A DNA stretch of 12,368 nucleotides from Flavobacteriaceae bacterium UBA6268 (GTDB lineage: Bacteria > Bacteroidota > Bacteroidia > Flavobacteriales > Flavobacteriaceae): assembly GCA_002440705.1 (NCBI GenBank), contig DJVA01000021.1:1-12368 (forward strand), in the 5' to 3' direction. The notes under the pieces are model-generated. The model was not told the DNA's origin and ran no database searches. It worked only from the letters and a program-made list of their open reading frames with translations. Numbering within the stretch: the stretch's first letter is position 1; each line of letters starts with the position of its first letter. Positions 1 through 5,157 of the stretch are shown piece by piece. A program made the translations under genes and the position numbers.

Positions 1-11
1 TAACAGGCCGC

Positions 12-119
12 TGTCAGTTCGAGTGCCGAGTGTAACGAGGTGTATCGAGAACAGGCTGGCCGTTCAGTCAAAAGACTTCTCGATACAGCCCGCCTCCAGA
101 CGGGCCACTCGAAGTGACA
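12..119. repeat. Imperfect nested palindrome, dispersed-repeat-like
   Basis: The outer arms 12-25 and 106-119 are reverse complements at 13 of 14 positions. The inner arms 41-52 and 76-87 match at 11 of 12. A further small hairpin (GCCCG 88-92 / CGGGC 101-105) lies inside. The arms carry the words TTCGAGTG and TATCGAGAAC, which I associate from memory with dispersed intergenic repeats in Flavobacteriaceae genomes. The element lies downstream of the leftward gene at 175-879 and has no coding signal. Copy number cannot be judged from one window, so calling it dispersed is inference. The palindromic structure itself is seen directly. Confidence 0.6.
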
Positions 120-123
120 CTGC

Positions 124-153
124 ATAAAAAGCTGCCTCCCCCTTGGGGGGAGG
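124..153 (-). terminator. GC-rich hairpin with T-run ending the 175-879 gene
   Basis: Read on the minus strand, the stop codon of the two-TM protein gene is followed by a small GTCC/GGAC hairpin. After it comes an 8-bp stem (plus-strand arms 135-142 and 146-153, C-rich against G-rich, loop TTG). Four bases later there is a run of five T. This is the arrangement of an intrinsic terminator for leftward transcription. The same GC-rich block may also belong to a dispersed repeat unit together with the palindrome at 12-119. Confidence 0.55.
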
Positions 154-174
154 TGTCCGCAGGACGGCGGGGGG

Positions 175-879
175 CTACTTCCTTATCTCCCCATACTTCT
201 CGATCAATTCAATCATCTCCCGGGTGCTGTTGTTCAGGGTTTTGCCCACTTTCATCATCTCATCCAGTTCAATCTTATCGCCTCTGGTGCTGATATAGGT
301 ATTCAGGTTCATCAGTTCGGCAAACCAATTGGTAATGATGATCATCAATTGGGTAAGGTTCGACCGACTGTTCTGAATCTCCAATGGTGGCTTGAAGAAG
401 AAGGTCGTCACCAAATCGATAAAGCCCACGGCTCCGAAGGCGATGGCCAGTATGGTCTTGTCCTGCGCGGCAAACACAATGGAAGTCACAATAAGCCCAA
501 CCCCCAGTACAAATACCGTAATGTACATGATCATGATGTAGTTGTAGGCACGGCTGGCATCCTTCACCACGTTTTGCAGGGAGGTCTTGATGCTCATGAT
601 GGTTTGGTAGGTATTTTCGATGTTTTGGGTATTGTATTGAAAGGCCTTTTTGGTAGTTTCCAATTGCACGCGCTCCAGTTCCTGCATCTGCTCGTCCGTA
701 CTTTGCTTGTACGCTTCCGCTTTGTCGAATAGTAAACGAATGGTCCCCAAGATGTCGCCCAACTCTTTCCGATCGTCCTCCTCCAGTTGGGGGTCTTTTT
801 CGGCGGCGAGATCGGCATCAGGGTTTTGGTATAATAGTTCTTGGATGTAATCGAAGGCCAGTGCTTTGTTTTTCATCAT
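175..879 (-). CDS. Two-TM membrane protein with long N-terminal coiled coil, unknown function
   Basis: This is a 234-residue protein that I cannot assign firmly. The N-terminal half (about 30-110) is charged and heptad-like and probably forms a coiled coil. Two hydrophobic helices follow (about 115-138 and 142-162), separated by a very short turn (AAQDKT), so both ends should lie in the cytoplasm. After TM2 comes FFKPPLEIQNSRSNLTQLM and an amphipathic segment through NWFAELMNLNTY, then a charged tail. A helical hairpin followed by a P-L-x-x-I-Q-type motif and a polar helix resembles the two-TM domain described next to TRADD-N-like domains (CyanoTRADDas_TM type). That is a weak resemblance from memory. 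There is no signal peptide or enzyme motif. The start is ATG ATG at 879/876, with either Met possible. It stands alone, with a hairpin terminator directly downstream and a 342-base gap upstream. The only promoter hint is TACCTTTA about 55 bases upstream. Confidence 0.7.
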   Translation of the reverse strand: MMKNKALAFDYIQELLYQNPDADLAAEKDPQLEEDDRKELGDILGTIRLLFDKAEAYKQSTDEQMQELERVQLETTKKAFQYNTQNIENTYQTIMSIKTSLQNVVKDASRAYNYIMIMYITVFVLGVGLIVTSIVFAAQDKTILAIAFGAVGFIDLVTTFFFKPPLEIQNSRSNLTQLMIIITNWFAELMNLNTYISTRGDKIELDEMMKVGKTLNNSTREMIELIEKYGEIRK

Positions 880-1221
880 GCATAAATTAGTGGATACTAT
901 ACTATCGGGAAGTCACTAAAATGTCATCCCCAACATAAAGGTATGAAAATTAGCCGATTACTGTCCAATCCCTAGAAAGGAAACCTAAAAGGGACCCTAA
1001 GGTAGGGCCAGTCCGGGTGAAATCCATTTATGAAGGGTATCAAAGGGCATTTAGGAGTAGGGTTATAGCGTGGTTATAGCATGCTTGTAGGGTACTTATA
1101 GGATGCTTATAGCCTGCTGAAAGCCCTTATTTTGGGGGTTTTATGGGAGTAGGGACCCCATTGGGCTCAATGGTAGAATACTAACGAATAAAAACCCAAA
1201 AAAGTATGTTCAAGACAACCC
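880..1221. other. Non-coding gap between two leftward genes
   Basis: No ORF with coding character was seen on either strand. The gap contains the five-copy 11-bp tandem repeat at 1064-1118 and a perfect 6-bp inverted repeat (CCATTG 1158-1163 / CAATGG 1168-1173). A TACCTTTA sequence on the minus strand near 935-945 could be a -7 element for the 175-879 gene. I found no tRNA or recognisable riboswitch. Confidence 0.6.
1064..1118 (+). repeat. Five-copy 11-bp tandem repeat
   Basis: Five head-to-tail 11-mers read TATAGCGTGGT, TATAGCATGCT, TGTAGGGTACT, TATAGGATGCT and TATAGCCTGCT, with no gaps. The consensus is about TATAG-S-R-TGCT, and a decayed sixth copy may begin at 1119 (GAAAGCCCT). The period is close to one DNA helical turn, so the TATA steps fall on one face. 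Because 11 is not a multiple of 3 and no ORF covers it, it is not protein-coding. Confidence 0.75.
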
Positions 1222-2031
1222 CTAGAGGGTATCGGCCTTTTTGCAGGCATCCTTCGTGAGGGGCATGGTGGAATTGTATTGCACACTGTCCAGGTTTTTA
1301 AAGGAAATGCCCCGTTCGTCCATGGGGCCAAAACCCTCAATCAAGGTACTGTCCTGAATCTGGAACGCCACTTGTCGTTTGCCGTCGGCCCCCTCCGAAC
1401 TAAAACGGTATCGCCCAACAAGCTTCCCATCGCGGACCGTACCAGAGAAGATCCCTGTGTTTTTGTCTTTTCCCGAAAGGGCGTACGTTAGGGTGCCCGA
1501 CACGCGGTCGCCCACCACATCGTTTACCTCTAGGGTAATGGAGTTTCCATCCTTGTGGTATCCATAACAACCAGCCTTCAGGGCGGGCGGAATCATGTGT
1601 TTTTCGGCCAAACCACTGGCGTTGGCCACGTTCTTGAAGCGCATCATCACCATGTCGTCCATCATCAGCTCCAGGAAGCCATCGCTGGTAATGCGGTACC
1701 CATTTACCTTTTTGATGGTCGTAAGAAACAGCACTTCGCCTTGTCCGCAGTAGGTCATGGTCGTAGGGCCCGGTTCCCCGAAGGAAATCGTGTGGCCTTC
1801 AATGACTACGGGCGCCATGTAGCCGTTGCAACTGTTTTGCCCATCAACCAAATGTTTTTCGGCATTGAATTGAAACGCGGGCTTCCTATCGGGATAAAGT
1901 GCCCAAAAGGCAATCTTGGGGCCTGTGATGTATTCCAGTTCCCAGGCGTTACCATACAGGGCTTCGTCTACGGGTTCTGAACAGGAGGTGAGTAACAGCA
2001 ATAATGAGGCAAGCAATACAATGGGTTTCAT
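1222..2031 (-). CDS. META/HslJ-domain lipoprotein
   Basis: I place the start at the ATG at 2031 rather than the in-frame one at 2067. From 2031 the protein opens with a clean lipoprotein signal, MKPIVLLASLLLLLTSC, with lipobox Cys17. It would be 269 residues long and anchored in the outer or inner membrane. Residues about 22-133 match the META (DUF306/HslJ) pattern: G-N-A-W-E-L at the start, CNGY at 68-71, TTMTYC at 90-95 and a terminal L-M-M...MMRF strand. C68 and C95 could form a disulfide. Residues about 150-250 form a second beta-rich part (GCYGYHKDGNSI, SGTLTYALSGKDKNTG, YRFSSEG), which I have seen in flavobacterial lipoproteins but cannot name. META proteins are linked to heat-shock or novobiocin phenotypes in E. 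coli (HslJ). The molecular role here is unknown. The gene lies alone, about 100 bases downstream of the membrane-protein gene. Confidence 0.75.
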   Translation of the reverse strand: MKPIVLLASLLLLLTSCSEPVDEALYGNAWELEYITGPKIAFWALYPDRKPAFQFNAEKHLVDGQNSCNGYMAPVVIEGHTISFGEPGPTTMTYCGQGEVLFLTTIKKVNGYRITSDGFLELMMDDMVMMRFKNVANASGLAEKHMIPPALKAGCYGYHKDGNSITLEVNDVVGDRVSGTLTYALSGKDKNTGIFSGTVRDGKLVGRYRFSSEGADGKRQVAFQIQDSTLIEGFGPMDERGISFKNLDSVQYNSTMPLTKDACKKADTL

Positions 2032-2133
2032 AAAAGAACTGTTTTTTGGTTTTGTAAAAGTAAACAATCCTTGAATGCCTAAGCGTTAAAGACCTATTAA
2101 TTGCAACTAAAGGTGCAGCTTAGGGTAACCCTT

Positions 2134-2805
2134 TTAGGTTCCCATAGCCACCCTTCCGCGATCGGCCCCATAGGCCAATAATCCAAAAAACAAATAGGTG
2201 AACACCGCAGAGAGGGTTAACCCCATCAAATCTTCTCCTTGTGGCAGTACGTAAAAATTGAGGTAATTGATAAGCAATAAAAAGAACACCAGTGCATAGG
2301 CGGCAAAGGTACCCCATCGTTTCTTGGGCTGGGAGCGTTTCATGTAGTATCCCCAACCGGCCAGCAACAGCAATCCTTCCAAAGCAAAGGTAAGGTGTTT
2401 GTGCTGCCATAGCCCCAAGCCCACTTTCGGGGGACCATACCACAGGGGCAAATCGGGGGTGTGTACCAGTAAGTCTACGAACCAATGCGAAAGTACCGCC
2501 AGGGCCATAACCACCGCAATGCCTTTCCGTCGGTCTTGTTTTCTGGCTAGTCCAAAATAGTACAACACAAAAGCCAAAAGTGCCCAAACGAGCGAACCTG
2601 CCAATCCGTGGGTAAAAGGAAACTCCATTTGGTAATTGTTCACTTGGGTATAGCCCTCAACAAAGTTAAGGTGCTCGATCCCCATCAATGCAAAAGGAAA
2701 AAACAGGAGGTCCACAAACTGAACCGCAATAAAAAGCATCCCTAACGAAGCCTTGGGTTCTTTGGCCTTCAAGGCATAGGCAACGGCATAATGACCTACA
2801 AACAT
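2134..2805 (-). CDS. Multi-pass membrane protein, YdjM-like putative metal-dependent hydrolase
   Basis: The protein is 223 residues from the ATG at 2805, with about five to six hydrophobic segments. Polar metal-ligand-type residues sit at membrane edges: H5 (GHYAVAY), D32, H66 (FPFTHG), H107 and D111 (SHWFVD), H115/D118 (HTPD), and H135/H137. This spread of His and Asp, with a Gly-His near the N-terminus and a FTH-G motif, resembles the YdjM/LexA-regulated inner-membrane hydrolase family (PF04307). The match is to overall pattern and I saw no single diagnostic motif. An in-frame ATG at 2832 exists, but the stretch between the two ATGs carries TACCTTTG, a good Bacteroidota -7 element. The transcript probably starts after it, so the first nine codons of the longer ORF are unlikely to be translated. 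The gene sits 56 bases downstream of the HsdR-N-like gene on the same strand. Confidence 0.65.
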   Translation of the reverse strand: MFVGHYAVAYALKAKEPKASLGMLFIAVQFVDLLFFPFALMGIEHLNFVEGYTQVNNYQMEFPFTHGLAGSLVWALLAFVLYYFGLARKQDRRKGIAVVMALAVLSHWFVDLLVHTPDLPLWYGPPKVGLGLWQHKHLTFALEGLLLLAGWGYYMKRSQPKKRWGTFAAYALVFFLLLINYLNFYVLPQGEDLMGLTLSAVFTYLFFGLLAYGADRGRVAMGT

Positions 2806-2819
2806 GACAGTGGTTTCCC

Positions 2820-2827
2820 CAAAGGTA
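2820..2827 (-). promoter_or_regulatory. Candidate -7 element TACCTTTG
   Basis: On the minus strand this exactly matches the Bacteroidota sigma-A -7 consensus TAnnTTTG and lies 14 bases before the ATG at 2805. I see no clear -33 TTG at the right spacing, so the call rests on the -7 box alone. Its position inside the longer ORF supports the shorter start. Confidence 0.4.
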
Positions 2828-2861
2828 CACATTTTTGGTGTGTCCTCTTGGCCTTAATGCA

Positions 2862-3299
2862 TTAGTTGGGAAGTGTCTCTAAAAACACATAGCGTCCGTT
2901 TTCGTAATCCATGCTACAAAAATAGTGGTGCATTCCGTTGCTAACCATCAAATACTGTGCTTGGGTTACCAAGTTGTAACGGGCAATCTGGTCGAAGGTG
3001 TCTTGGGTAATGCTTACCGAAGGGGCTTTGCACTCCACCAATAGGTAGATGTTACCGTTGGGAAGAAAAACCACGACGTCGTAGCGTTTAACCGTTCCGT
3101 TCAGCAGTAATTTCTTTTCCACATTGATGAGGCTGGGGGAAAGTTTCTGGTCCCGAATCAAGAACTGGATTACGTGCTGCCGAACCCATTCTTCGGGGGT
3201 AAGGACCACAAATTTTTTTCGGATTGGATCGAAGATCAACCGTTTGTTTTCGCTATTTTTGAAGCGAAAGATGTACGCAGGAAAGTTCAGTGGCTGCAT
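2862..3299 (-). CDS. Solitary HsdR-N-like (PD-(D/E)XK) domain protein
   Basis: The ATG at 3299 gives a 145-residue protein starting MQPLNFP. An upstream in-frame ATG at 3341 would add 14 residues of no family character and shrink the divergent intergenic space, so I prefer 3299. The protein corresponds to the type I restriction enzyme R subunit N-terminal domain (HSDR_N_2 type). It shows FDPIRKKFVVLTPEEWVRQ with helix E36-Q41, then Y73-D74, and E89-C90-K91 after the strand YLLVECK. D74, E89 and K91 form a complete PD-(D/E)XK nuclease triad. No helicase motor, specificity (HsdS) or methylase (HsdM) gene is present, so this is not a restriction system by context. It is divergent from holA across 63 bases, which may mean shared control. 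Its biological role is unknown. I recall such single-domain proteins as common in Bacteroidota. Confidence 0.75.
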   Translation of the reverse strand: MQPLNFPAYIFRFKNSENKRLIFDPIRKKFVVLTPEEWVRQHVIQFLIRDQKLSPSLINVEKKLLLNGTVKRYDVVVFLPNGNIYLLVECKAPSVSITQDTFDQIARYNLVTQAQYLMVSNGMHHYFCSMDYENGRYVFLETLPN

Positions 3300-3362
3300 A
3301 CCGCAAAGAAACGCTTTCTTCCGCAAGTATCCTAACAACACGAGGCACCCAAAGGAATTCCC

Positions 3363-4367
3363 ATGGCGCTAGACGAAGTAAAACACATCATCGACGACAT
3401 TGCCAAAAAAAAATTGGCTCCTATCTATTTTTTGATGGGCGAGGAGCCTTATTACATTGATGGCATTAGCGACTACATTGAAAACCATGTGCTCACCGAA
3501 GACGAAAAAAGCTTCAACCAAATGGTGCTCTACGGAAGGGACACCTCTATTGATGAAATCATTGGTCACGCCAAGCGTTATCCCATGATGGCCGAATACC
3601 AAGTGGTTATTGTAAAAGAAGCCCAAGAGCTTTCACGAACGATCGAGAACTTGTTGCCTTACGTCGAAAATCCTCAACCTTCTACCATTTTAGTGGTTTG
3701 CTACAAGTATAAAAAACTGGATGCACGGAAGAAACTAACCAAGGAATTGCGCCAAAAGGCCGTACTTTTTGAGAGCAACAAACTGTATGAAAATCAGGTG
3801 CCGGACTGGATTCGTCGGGTGCTTTCGGGAAAGGGGTACCAGATTACGCCCAAATCGGCTCAGATGCTCACGGAATTTTTGGGGAACGACCTGGCCAAGA
3901 TCAACAACGAGTTGGAAAAATTGCAGCTCATTTTGAAGCCCGGTTCGGAAATCACCCCACAACTCATCGAAGAAAACATTGGTATTAGCAAGGACTACAA
4001 TAATTTTGAGCTCCAGAGTGCCATTGGCAATAAAGACATCAAGAAGGCTTTTGGCATTGCACAGTATTTTGCCAACAATACAAAAAACCACCCTTTGGTA
4101 ATGACCACAGCCTTGCTCTACAATTTCTTCTCCAAGTTATTGCTCTATCATTCGCTATCGGATAAGTCCGCGGCACCCAGAACCTTGGGCGTTAGTCCCT
4201 ATTTTATCAAGGAATACCAACAGGCCTCGCGGCATTACCCGATGAAAAAAGTAAGCACCATCATCTCCAAACTCAGGGAGGTGGACCTTAAGGGAAAGGG
4301 CGTTAATGCCCAAAACGTTCCTGAAGGCGATTTGCTTAAGGAACTGTTGGTAGAAATCTTCGACTGA
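3363..4367 (+). CDS. holA: DNA polymerase III subunit delta
   Basis: HolA is the clamp-loader subunit that opens the beta sliding clamp. This 334-residue protein has the normal length for the family. The N-terminal domain carries the typical opening IYFLMGEEPYYIDGISDYI (about 21-39). The conserved block AKRYPMMAEYQVVIVKEAQEL (about 72-92) follows, and then strand STILVVCYKYKKLDARKKL, as in the delta AAA+-like fold, which lacks a functional Walker A. The middle helical domain includes MLTEFLGNDLAKINNELEKL (about 168-187). The C-terminal collar helices include the basic segment VNAQNVPEGDLLKELLVEIF. The start ATG follows the divergent promoter region shared with the HsdR-N-like gene. The TGA stop directly abuts the stop of the convergent DoxX gene, leaving no room for a separate terminator. 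Confidence 0.9.
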   Translation: MALDEVKHIIDDIAKKKLAPIYFLMGEEPYYIDGISDYIENHVLTEDEKSFNQMVLYGRDTSIDEIIGHAKRYPMMAEYQVVIVKEAQELSRTIENLLPYVENPQPSTILVVCYKYKKLDARKKLTKELRQKAVLFESNKLYENQVPDWIRRVLSGKGYQITPKSAQMLTEFLGNDLAKINNELEKLQLILKPGSEITPQLIEENIGISKDYNNFELQSAIGNKDIKKAFGIAQYFANNTKNHPLVMTTALLYNFFSKLLLYHSLSDKSAAPRTLGVSPYFIKEYQQASRHYPMKKVSTIISKLREVDLKGKGVNAQNVPEGDLLKELLVEIFD

Positions 4368-4742
4368 TTATTTTTTGTCCACCGAAATTTTTCCGGCACC
4401 CATCAGGGCGATGGCCAAAAAACCGATAAAGTACAAAAGGGCTTTTTCCTTTTCTGCCAACGCATCGCCGGAATGGGCTATAAAGGCTGCCACTCCCATG
4501 GTAATGGCCGAGGCCAATGCCGCCCAACGGGTTTTAAGTCCGATGAGGATAAGCACCGGCGCCACCACTTCACCAATTAGGACCAAAATGGAGGAAATAA
4601 GTGCACCTACGCCGATGGGGTTGCCCACCAAAGCAGTATTACCACCCACGAAGGCCATCAGTTTGCCATAGCCATGGGTAAGAAGTAACAAGGAAAAGCC
4701 TACGCGCAACAGGAGTAGGCCAAAGTCTTCGTAACGTTTCAT
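4368..4742 (-). CDS. DoxX family membrane protein
   Basis: This is a 124-residue protein with four hydrophobic helices, the normal size for small DoxX proteins. Family features are L-L-L-R-V-G-F-S-L-L-L-L-T-H-G-Y-G-K-L near the N-terminus, SSILVLIGEVVAPVLILIGLKTRWAAL in the middle (the G-E-x-x-A-P-x-L-x-x-G pattern), and a last helix ending in MGAGKISVDKK. DoxX proteins are tied to thiosulfate:quinone oxidoreductase in archaea, but most bacterial members have no defined role. A link to the nearby menaquinone genes is possible only by position. It converges on holA: its TAA begins at the base following the holA stop. Transcription comes from a promoter in the 4743-4910 region. Confidence 0.85.
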   Translation of the reverse strand: MKRYEDFGLLLLRVGFSLLLLTHGYGKLMAFVGGNTALVGNPIGVGALISSILVLIGEVVAPVLILIGLKTRWAALASAITMGVAAFIAHSGDALAEKEKALLYFIGFLAIALMGAGKISVDKK

Positions 4743-4910
4743 AGAGTTGGGTTTGTGGTGAATGACGCTAAGGTAACTAAATTTTATTCAAGGAATAAAG
4801 CAACACAAATTTCACGATAAGTTAAAATTCGCCCCTTTTTTTAGTAAAACAAGCCCCCATTTTTTACAGTTCCTTAATGATTCTCTAAAGTAAAGGGAGC
4901 GCAAGACTCT
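4743..4910. other. AT-rich divergent intergenic region
   Basis: No coding signal was found. The region separates the leftward DoxX gene from the rightward RNA candidate and menA operon, so it should hold both promoters. It is rich in A and T runs. TACCTTAG, on the minus strand about 27 bases before the DoxX ATG, is an imperfect -7 candidate. Confidence 0.5.
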
Positions 4911-4918
4911 TATTTTTG
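4911..4918 (+). promoter_or_regulatory. Candidate -7 element TATTTTTG before the structured RNA
   Basis: TATTTTTG exactly matches the Bacteroidota TAnnTTTG -7 consensus. A transcript would begin about four bases after it, near 4922, at the start of the nested complementary segments. No convincing -33 TTG was seen about 19-21 bases upstream. Confidence 0.45.
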
Positions 4919-5107
4919 GGAAGTTGAAAAAAAGTTTAAGCCAAACTTTGCTTGGCAATGGATTGAAGTTAGGAAAGAAGCGGTATCACGAGACACGGCA
5001 TCCAGGTCTGAAGGGATGTGCCCAGTGGTCGATGAGAAAGACGCTTTATGCCAATCAATTGTCAAGATTTTTTCATTAGTTAGATTTCTGAAGTCCGCTT
5101 CCTTTTT
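4919..5107 (+). ncRNA. Candidate rod-shaped structured RNA, possibly 6S-Flavo
   Basis: Complementary segments nest in order, as in one long rod. (1) 4919-4924 pairs with 5097-5102, including one G-U. (2) 4926-4932 (GAAAAAA) pairs with 5068-5074. (3) 4951-4959 pairs with 5058-5066, nine pairs including one G-U. (4) 4964-4966 pairs with 5055-5057. (5) 4977-4982 pairs with 5042-5047, including one G-U. (6) 4986-4991 pairs with 5029-5035 around one bulge. (7) 4994-4996 pairs with 5025-5027. (8) 4997-5003 pairs with 5014-5022 around a 2-nt bulge, closed by loop 5004-5013. T-rich DNA (5103-5107) follows. The length of about 190 nt, the rod shape with internal bubbles, the own promoter element and the lack of a plausible ORF all resemble 6S RNA. 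The 6S-Flavo family is known from Flavobacteria. The pairings are seen, but the family name is inference. It could instead be a long menA leader. Confidence 0.45.
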
Positions 5108-5108
5108 G

Positions 5109-5146
5109 GGAGTGGATTTCTTTTTTAAATCCTATTTTTACACTCC
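5109..5146 (+). promoter_or_regulatory. Palindrome with TATTTTTA box upstream of menA
   Basis: GGAGTG (5109-5114) is a perfect reverse complement of CACTCC (5141-5146). Inside it, GGATTT (5114-5119) pairs with AAATCC (5127-5132). TATTTTTA (5133-5140) follows the inner stem and matches seven of eight positions of the TAnnTTTG -7 element, 18 bases before the menA ATG. It can be read as a menA promoter overlapped by an operator-like palindrome. It can also be read as an AT-rich hairpin followed by T-rich sequence that ends the upstream RNA. The sequence does not decide between these readings. Confidence 0.4.
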
Positions 5147-5157
5147 AAACCATCCGT

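Noticed and set aside
1158..1173. CCATTG/CAATGG inverted repeat as a terminator for the META lipoprotein gene
   Set aside because: The stem is short and no T-run follows it on the minus strand, so it is not a convincing intrinsic terminator.
1555..1980. 141-residue plus-strand ORF opposite the META lipoprotein
   Set aside because: It is antisense to a gene with a clear lipobox and META motifs. Its His-rich composition is typical of reverse reading of coding sequence.
2120..2587. 155-residue minus-strand ORF inside the YdjM-like gene
   Set aside because: It lies in an alternative frame of the same strand fully covered by the membrane-protein gene. It is rich in Gly, Arg and Cys without domain character, so it is a shadow ORF.
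2862..3299. Part of a type I restriction-modification system
   Set aside because: Only the R-subunit N-terminal nuclease domain is present. No helicase motor, HsdM or HsdS is encoded within the window.
4977..5047. Resemblance of the terminal hairpin (CAGGTCTGAAGG) to the SRP 4.5S RNA tip
   Set aside because: The apical loop and the 3' side (GATGTGCC) do not fit the conserved AGCAGCC side or the GGAA-type tetraloop of SRP RNA. The hairpin is also part of a longer nested rod.
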